This document shows, piece by piece, positions 32,051 through 36,838 of a DNA stretch of 36,838 bases (the first letter of the stretch is position 1; each line of letters begins with the position of its first letter). A program made the translations under genes and the position numbers. Source of the stretch: DASUDX01 sp036275365. Lineage in GTDB: Bacteria > Pseudomonadota > Gammaproteobacteria > Nevskiales > Nevskiaceae. The stretch lies in assembly GCA_036275365.1 (NCBI GenBank), contig DASUDX010000020.1, forward strand, positions 1 through 36,838, written 5' to 3'. The notes beneath the pieces were generated by a model. That model had not been told where the DNA came from. It searched no databases and saw nothing but the letters and a program-made list of their open reading frames with translations.

Positions 32051-33106
32051 ATGAACCAGCTGCCGCAGGCCGAGGAGATGCGCGAGGCGATCGCCCGCCG
32101 CGATGCCGGCTATGACGGCGTGTTCTGGTTTGGCGTGGCCAGCACCGGCATCTTCTGCCGGCCGTCCTGTTCCGCGCGGCCGGCGCGCAGCGACCGCCAG
32201 CGCTACTTCGCCACCATCCAGCAGGCGCTGTTCGCCGGCTTCCGCGCCTGCAAGCGCTGCCGGCCGCTGGAGGCGGGGGGCGAGCCGCCGGCCTGGGCCG
32301 CGCGGCTGATCGCCGAGCTGGACGCCGAGCCGGGCCGGCGCATCCGCGCCGCCGAGCTGCGCGCGCGCGGGCTGACGCCGGAGAAGGTGCGGCGCTGGTT
32401 CCAGCAGCACTATGGATTGAGCTTCACGGCCTACTCACGAGGGCGTCGCATGAACCAGGCTTTCCAGGAGATCCGCGCCGGTGCCTCCGGCGACGAGGTG
32501 GCCGCCGGCGTGGGCTATGCCTCGCTCTCCGGCTTCCGCGCCGCCTTCGAGCGGCACTTCGGCGCGCCGCCCGGCCAGGCGCCGGAGGACTGCCTGCGCA
32601 TCGGCTGGATCGAATCACCGCTGGGCCCGCTGCTGGCCGGGGCGAGCCAGCAGGCCATCGTGCTGCTGGAGTTCACCGACCGGCGCCTGCTGGAAGCCCA
32701 GCTCGCCACCCTGCAGCGCCGTCTGCGCCTGCCCGCCGTGCCCGGGGACAGTCCGCTGCTGGCGCGGCTGCGGGTCCAGCTCGGCGAGTATTTCGACGGT
32801 CGCCGCCAGCGCTTCGACCTGCCCCTGCAGGCGCCGGGCACCGCCTTCCAGGAACAGGTGTGGGCGGCGCTGCAGACCATTCCCCCGGGCCAGACCCGCA
32901 GCTACGAGTGGCTGGCCGAGCAGGTCGGTTCGCCGCGCGCGGTGCGGGCGGTGGGCACGGCCAATGGCTGCAACCGCATCGCCATCCTCATCCCCTGCCA
33001 CCGGGTGGTGAACAAGTCCGGTCAGCTCGGCGGCTATGGCGGCGGGCTGTGGCGCAAGCAGCGCCTGCTGGAGATCGAGGGCGCGCGCGCCCCGGCCCTG
33101 CTCTGA
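32051..33106 (+). CDS. ada: Ada, bifunctional DNA methyl-phosphotriester/O6-alkylguanine repair protein and activator
   Basis: Ada removes methyl groups from DNA and, once methylated, activates the adaptive response. The product is 351 residues. The zinc domain has C36, C40, C67 and C70 (FCRPSC, ACKRC), with C36 the usual methyl acceptor. The AraC-type helix-turn-helix spans about 93-175 (AAELRARGLTPEKVRRWFQQHYG, GYASLSGFRAAFERHFG). The C-terminal alkyltransferase has PCHRVV with C316 and GGYGGGLWRKQRLLEIE. Both active cysteines are present. The stop overlaps the DMT-transporter start (TGATG), so the two are coupled. Confidence 0.95.
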   Translation: MNQLPQAEEMREAIARRDAGYDGVFWFGVASTGIFCRPSCSARPARSDRQRYFATIQQALFAGFRACKRCRPLEAGGEPPAWAARLIAELDAEPGRRIRAAELRARGLTPEKVRRWFQQHYGLSFTAYSRGRRMNQAFQEIRAGASGDEVAAGVGYASLSGFRAAFERHFGAPPGQAPEDCLRIGWIESPLGPLLAGASQQAIVLLEFTDRRLLEAQLATLQRRLRLPAVPGDSPLLARLRVQLGEYFDGRRQRFDLPLQAPGTAFQEQVWAALQTIPPGQTRSYEWLAEQVGSPRAVRAVGTANGCNRIAILIPCHRVVNKSGQLGGYGGGLWRKQRLLEIEGARAPALL

Positions 33107-34014
33107 TGCGTCGCGCGGACTGGCTGCGCCTGCTGCTGCTGGCGGCGATCTGGGGTGCCTCGTTCCTGTTCATGCGGCTGGCGGCACCGAGCTTCGGGCC
33201 GCTGCTCACCGGCGAGCTGCGCGCGCTGATCGCCGGCGGCGCGCTGATGCTCTGGCTGCTGCTGCTCGGCAACCGGCCGGACTGGCGCGCCCACGGCCGG
33301 GTGTTCTTCACCATCGGCCTGCTCAACTCGGCGATCCCCTTCACCCTCTATGGCTACGCCGCCCTGCATCTGCCGGCCAGCCTCTCGGTGATTCTCAACG
33401 CCACCTCGCCGCTGTTCGGGGCGCTGTTCTCGGCCGCCTTCCTGGCCGAGCCGCTGACCCGCCGCGCCCTGCTGGGCCTGGCGCTGGGCTTTGCCGGCGT
33501 GGCCCTGATCAGCGGCTTCGATGAGATCGCCCACGGCCCCGGCTTCTGGTGGGCCTGTGCCGCCTGCCTGGGCGCCTCGGCCTGCTACGGTCTGAACGGG
33601 GTGGTGGTGCGGCGCAGCGCCCGCGGCGTGCCGGCGCCGCACATCGCCGCCGCCAGCCAGATCGCCGCCGCGGTCCTGCTGCTGCCGCTGGCACTCGGCG
33701 CCCGGCCGCTGGCCACACCCGGTCCGCTGGCCTGGGGCGCGCTGCTGGCCCTGGCCCTGCTCTGCAGCGCCATCGCCTACCTCCTCTACTACCGGCTGAT
33801 GCAGGATGTCGGCCCGACCCGGGCGCTGACGGTGACCTTCCTGATGCCGGCCTTCGGCATGCTCTGGGGCGCGCTGTTCCTCGCCGAGACCATCAGCCTG
33901 ACCATGCTCGCCGGTGCGGCGCTGATCGTCGCCGGCACGGTGCTGATCAGCCGCGCCCCGGCTCAGGCGAGCCTGAGCCCGCCATCGGCGGGCAGCACCA
34001 CGCCGGTCAGATAG
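33106..34014 (+). CDS. DMT-superfamily (EamA) transporter
   Basis: The product is a 302-residue inner-membrane protein with about ten helices in two EamA repeats. The first begins LLLLAAIWGASFLFMRLAAP and contains TLYGYAALHLPASLSVILNATSPLFGALFSAAFLAEPLT. The second has the parallel text near TRALTVTFLMPAFGMLWGALFLAETIS, with the conserved Glu at the same place. Substrate is unknown; relatives export amino acids or metabolites. Translation is coupled to ada by TGATG. The last 17 codons overlap the convergent SDR gene by 52 bases, and that tail lies outside the last helix. Confidence 0.92.
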   Translation: MRRADWLRLLLLAAIWGASFLFMRLAAPSFGPLLTGELRALIAGGALMLWLLLLGNRPDWRAHGRVFFTIGLLNSAIPFTLYGYAALHLPASLSVILNATSPLFGALFSAAFLAEPLTRRALLGLALGFAGVALISGFDEIAHGPGFWWACAACLGASACYGLNGVVVRRSARGVPAPHIAAASQIAAAVLLLPLALGARPLATPGPLAWGALLALALLCSAIAYLLYYRLMQDVGPTRALTVTFLMPAFGMLWGALFLAETISLTMLAGAALIVAGTVLISRAPAQASLSPPSAGSTTPVR

Positions 34015-34697
34015 TCCGCCGCGGGCGACAGCAGAAAGGCCACCGCCTGCGCCACCGGTTCGGCGCCACCCAGCCGGGCCAGCGGAATCCGCGCCAGCTC
34101 GGCGCGCTGCTCGGGGCTGGAGAGCTGGGACTCGCTGGCCCAGATCATGTGGCCGGGCGCCACCGCATTGACCCGCACCTGCGGCGCCAGCTCCAGCGCC
34201 AGCACCTCGGTGAGCGTCCACAGCCCGGCCTTGGCGGCGAGATAGGCGGAGAAGCCGGGCCGCACCCGGCGCACATGGACATCGAGCAGATTGACGATGG
34301 CGCGGAAGCCCGGCTGCCGGGTCGCCGCCTGCGCCAGCAGCAGAGGCGCGCGCAGATTGCTGCCGACCAGATCCTCGATCTGCGCCGGGGTCACCGTGGC
34401 CAGCGGCGTGGCGCGGTAGGACGAGGCGTTGTTGACCAGCGCATCGAGCCGGCCCCAGCGCGCGGCCGCCGCCTCGACCAGCCCGCGGCAAGCGGCCGGA
34501 TCAAGCAGATCGGCCAGCAGCGGGTGGGCCGACTCGGCGCGCTCGGCGTTGAGTGCGGCGGCCAGCGCGCTGACCTCACTGGCCTCGCGCCGTGCGTGCA
34601 GCAGCAGCCGCCAGCCCTGTGCGTGCAGCTGACGGGCGATCGCCGCGCCGATGCGCCGTCCGGCGCCGGTGACCAGCACCACTGGGTTCTCGCTCAT
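33963..34697 (-). CDS. Short-chain dehydrogenase, pteridine reductase (FolM-like)
   Basis: The product is a 244-residue NADP-type reductase. The cofactor loop is TGAGRRIGAAIA, with Arg where most SDRs have Gly, the mark of PTR1/FolM. The NNAS motif follows. The catalytic set fits PTR1: an Asp in NLLDVHVRRV, Tyr 13 residues later in SAYLAAKAGL and Lys four after it. LAPQVRVNAVAPG and LPADGG complete the fold. It probably reduces dihydromonapterin or dihydrofolate/biopterin; the exact substrate is inferred. It is divergent from uppP (38 bases) and convergent with, and overlapping, the DMT gene. Confidence 0.88.
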   Translation of the reverse strand: MSENPVVLVTGAGRRIGAAIARQLHAQGWRLLLHARREASEVSALAAALNAERAESAHPLLADLLDPAACRGLVEAAAARWGRLDALVNNASSYRATPLATVTPAQIEDLVGSNLRAPLLLAQAATRQPGFRAIVNLLDVHVRRVRPGFSAYLAAKAGLWTLTEVLALELAPQVRVNAVAPGHMIWASESQLSSPEQRAELARIPLARLGGAEPVAQAVAFLLSPAADYLTGVVLPADGGLRLA

Positions 34698-34735
34698 CGC
34701 CTACCCTTGTCCCCGCACCGTTGCCGACCTCCACT

Positions 34736-35530
34736 ATGAACGAATGGCTGGTGGCCCTGATCCTGGGCGTGATCGAGGGCCTGACCGAGTTCCTGCCGAT
34801 TTCCAGCACCGGCCATCTGCTGATCGCCCAGCACTGGCTGCCGCGGCAGAGCGAGCTCTACAACATCGCCATCCAGGCCGGCGCCATCCTCGCCGTCACC
34901 CTGGTCTACCGCGCCCGGCTCTGGCAGCTCGCGCAGGGCTGGCGCGAGCCGCCGCAGGCCGACTATCTGCGCAAGATCGCCGCGGCCTTCCTGATCACCG
35001 CCGTGCTTGGCCTGGCCGCCAAGGCGCTCGGCGCCGAGCTGCCGGAGACCGTGCGGCCAGTGGCCGCGGCGCTGGTGCTGGGTGCGTTCGCCATCTTCGC
35101 GGTGGAGGCCTGGGTCCAGCGCCAGCCGCTGGCGGAGACGGTGACCTGGACGGTGGTGGTGGCAGTGGGCCTGGCCCAGGTGCTGGCCGGGGTGTTTCCC
35201 GGCACCTCGCGCTCGGCGGCGGCCATCTTCGCCGCCATGCTGGCCGGGCTGACCCTGCGCCCGCGGGCCGCGGAGTTCGCCTTCCTGGTCGGCATTCCCA
35301 CCATGTTCGCCGCCACCGGCTACAGCCTGCTCAAGACCCTCGGCGACGAGCAGGCCCGGGCCAGCGAGGCCTGGGGCCCGCTGGCGCTGGCCTTCGCGGT
35401 GGCCGCCGCCACCGGCTTCATCGCCGTGCGCTGGCTGCTCGGCTTCATCAGCCGCCACAGCTTCGTGCCCTTCGCCTGGTACCGGCTGGCCCTGGGGCTG
35501 GGCCTGCTGTGGCTGCTGCCGGCTGGCTGA
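34736..35530 (+). CDS. uppP: Undecaprenyl-diphosphatase UppP (BacA)
   Basis: UppP dephosphorylates undecaprenyl diphosphate to recycle the cell-wall lipid carrier and also gives bacitracin resistance. The product is a 264-residue membrane protein. The signatures are intact: GVIEGLTEFLPISSTGHLLI near the start (catalytic Glu-rich motif) and the later GVFPGTSRSAAAI (Arg/Ser motif). About eight helices fit the family. ATG 34736 starts the conserved MNEWLVALILG; there is no strong ribosome site and an earlier TTG at 34721 is possible. Confidence 0.96.
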   Translation: MNEWLVALILGVIEGLTEFLPISSTGHLLIAQHWLPRQSELYNIAIQAGAILAVTLVYRARLWQLAQGWREPPQADYLRKIAAAFLITAVLGLAAKALGAELPETVRPVAAALVLGAFAIFAVEAWVQRQPLAETVTWTVVVAVGLAQVLAGVFPGTSRSAAAIFAAMLAGLTLRPRAAEFAFLVGIPTMFAATGYSLLKTLGDEQARASEAWGPLALAFAVAAATGFIAVRWLLGFISRHSFVPFAWYRLALGLGLLWLLPAG

Positions 35531-35607
35531 TGTCGAAATCGGCGGGTCTGGCCCGTCAAGGAAGAGCCACGGCGTTCCTGCCGCGGTCTCACTGAAGGAG
35601 CAATGCC

Positions 35608-35967
35608 ATGCAGTACATGCTGATGTTCTGGGAAGACCCCGCCGACGCCGCCCGCCGTGACGGCCCCGAGGCCCCCGCCTACTGGGGCGGCTGGACCGCC
35701 TATGTGCAGGCCATCGCCAGCGCCGGGATCATGGTCTCCGGCAACGGGCTGCAGCTGCCGCACACCGCCACCTCGCTGCGTCTGCGCGAAGGCCGGCGGC
35801 TGGTGCAGGACGGTCCCTATGCCGACACCAAGGAGCAGCTCGGCGGCTACTTCATCATCGAGGTGCCGACCCTGGATGCCGCGCTGGACTGGGCCGCCCG
35901 TGCCCCCAATGCGGCGCGCGGCGGCGTCGAGGTGCGCCCGGTGATGCCGCCGCCGCCGAATGGCTGA
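35608..35967 (+). CDS. YciI-like DGPF-domain protein
   Basis: The product is a 119-residue protein of the YciI/DGPF family, a ferredoxin-like fold. The family motif appears as LVQDGPYADTKEQLGGYFIIEV, after MQYMLMFWEDP and an SGNGLQLPHTATSLRL block. The biochemical role is unknown in most members. An AAGGAG site precedes the ATG. It overlaps by 8 bases the start of an ECF sigma factor, and DGPF proteins are the standard genomic partners of ECF42 sigma factors, so the two are very likely a regulatory pair. Confidence 0.9.
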   Translation: MQYMLMFWEDPADAARRDGPEAPAYWGGWTAYVQAIASAGIMVSGNGLQLPHTATSLRLREGRRLVQDGPYADTKEQLGGYFIIEVPTLDAALDWAARAPNAARGGVEVRPVMPPPPNG

Positions 35968-36838
35968 GGCCGTGACCCCTGGTGCGTCGCCGCTCCACCG
36001 CGAGGCGGAGCAGGCGGCGCGCCAGGCCTATGGCCGGCTGCTCGCCTATACCGCCCGCCGCACCCACGAGCTGGCGGCGGCCGAGGATGCGCTGGCCGAT
36101 GCCTTCGTCGCCGCACTCGAAACCTGGCCGCGGCGCGGCGTGCCCGCCAACCCGGAGGCCTGGCTGCTGACCGCGGCGCGCAACCGGCTCACCGACAGCC
36201 AGCGCCACCACCAGGTGCGCGACGAGGCCCAGCCGGTGCTGGAATGGCTGGCCGAGCAGGCCGAGATCGACCCCACCGCACCGGCGCCGCTGCCCGACGA
36301 GCGCCTGCACATGCTGTTTCTCTGCGCGCATCCGGCCATCGATGGGCAGGCGCACACCCCGCTGATGCTGCAGGCGGTGCTGGGCCTGGACGCGGCGCGC
36401 ATCGCCAGTGCCTTCCTGGTGGCACCGGCGACCATGAGCCAGCGGCTGGTGCGGGCCAAGCGCAAGATCAGCGAGGCCCGCATCGATTTCGAGCTGCCCG
36501 AGGGCCCGCTGCGCGCCGAGCGGCTGGAGGCGGTGCTGGAGGCGATCTATGCCGCCTATGGCACCGGCTGGGAGGACCCGCAGGGCGCCGACGCCCGCCG
36601 CGCCGGCCTCGCTGAGGAGGCGCTGTTCCTGGCGCGGCTGCTGGCGGAACTGCTGCCCGAGGAGCCCGAGGTGCTTGGCCTGCTGGCCCTGATCTGTCAC
36701 TGCGAGGCGCGCCGCGAGGCCCGCCGCGATGCCGAGGGCCGGTATGTGCCGCTGGCCGAGCAGGATCCGCAGCGCTGGTCGCGGGCCCTGATCGCCGAGG
36801 CCCAGCAGGCGCTCGATCAGGCCGCGCGGCAGCGCTCG
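35960..36838 (+). CDS. ECF sigma factor, ECF42-type with DUF6596 extension (runs off the window)
   Basis: This is 293 residues of an open frame ending at the window edge, from a protein usually about 400 long. Sigma region 2 is at about 15-80 (YGRLLAYTARRTHELAAAEDALADAFVAAL, PEAWLLTAARNRLTD). Region 4 is at about 115-172 (LHMLFLCAHPAI and ATMSQRLVRAKRKI). After about 175 comes the long C-terminal extension typical of ECF42 (LEAVLEAIYAAYGTGW, LARLLAELLPEEPEVLGLLALI, YVPLAEQDPQRWSRALI), thought to control the factor in place of an anti-sigma. The target is probably its own DGPF gene. The end cannot be inspected. Confidence 0.9.
   Translation, partial: MAEAVTPGASPLHREAEQAARQAYGRLLAYTARRTHELAAAEDALADAFVAALETWPRRGVPANPEAWLLTAARNRLTDSQRHHQVRDEAQPVLEWLAEQAEIDPTAPAPLPDERLHMLFLCAHPAIDGQAHTPLMLQAVLGLDAARIASAFLVAPATMSQRLVRAKRKISEARIDFELPEGPLRAERLEAVLEAIYAAYGTGWEDPQGADARRAGLAEEALFLARLLAELLPEEPEVLGLLALICHCEARREARRDAEGRYVPLAEQDPQRWSRALIAEAQQALDQAARQRS

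Noticed and set aside
1..36838. tRNA, rRNA, CRISPR arrays, insertion sequences or prophage genes
   Set aside because: I saw no cloverleaf, rRNA block, regular repeat-spacer pattern, transposase or phage protein, although this was by eye only.

Overview
This 36.8 kb window is chromosomal DNA from a very GC-rich gammaproteobacterium. The support is the housekeeping content and gene order: a left-facing rpmH-rnpA-yidD-yidC-mnmE cluster, a right-facing dnaA-dnaN-recF-gyrB cluster, the ubiE-ubiJ-ubiB trio, an lptM-lysA pair, engB divergent from cytochrome c4/dsbA, and a GyrB with the extra C-terminal insert typical of Proteobacteria. I cannot name the family with confidence. Nothing looks like a prophage, insertion sequence, CRISPR array, tRNA or rRNA. 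The coding is dense and no gap between genes exceeds 300 bases.

Layout. Positions 1-1750 hold a left-facing tetR-fadE unit cut by the window edge, with a readable promoter and a candidate operator. 1906-3243 is a CtpA-type protease. 3256-4363 holds a small membrane protein and a Crp/Fnr regulator. 4378-11600 is a long left-facing series: rpmH, rnpA, yidD, yidC, mnmE, a DUF971 protein, ubiE, ubiJ and ubiB, mostly joined by tiny gaps or 4-base overlaps. 11601-11814 is the divergent rpmH/dnaA control region with a perfect DnaA box. 11815-17968 is dnaA-dnaN-recF-gyrB. The dnaA-dnaN gap has an AT-rich island and weak DnaA boxes, so it is the best oriC candidate. recF contains two ParB-binding (parS) palindromes.

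18136-19956 is a secreted subtilisin-like protease with a strong terminator. 20007-20687 is a left-facing esterase. 20762-25012 is lptM-lysA-polA, ending in a strong terminator. 25242-25901 is engB, divergent from cytochrome c4-dsbA-M14 peptidase (26022-28195). 28205-30304 is an XRE/MmyB-type regulator facing a three-gene set (small membrane protein, SnoaL-like protein, small membrane protein), with a cluster of inverted repeats between them. 30301-36838 holds EcsC-family, NRDE/TANGO2, Ada, DMT transporter, a pteridine-reductase-like SDR, UppP, and a DGPF/YciI protein paired with a truncated ECF sigma factor of the ECF42 type.

How it works together: the centre of the window is the replication origin neighbourhood, with initiation (DnaA), clamp (DnaN), repair (RecF), supercoiling (GyrB) and probable segregation sites (parS). 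It sits next to ribosome/RNase P/membrane-insertion genes and ubiquinone biosynthesis. The flanks carry envelope, redox, repair and small regulator-target units. I saw no clearly undescribed multi-gene system. The most notable signals are the recF-embedded parS pair, the half-site cluster in front of the XRE regulator, and the tetR-fadE operator.
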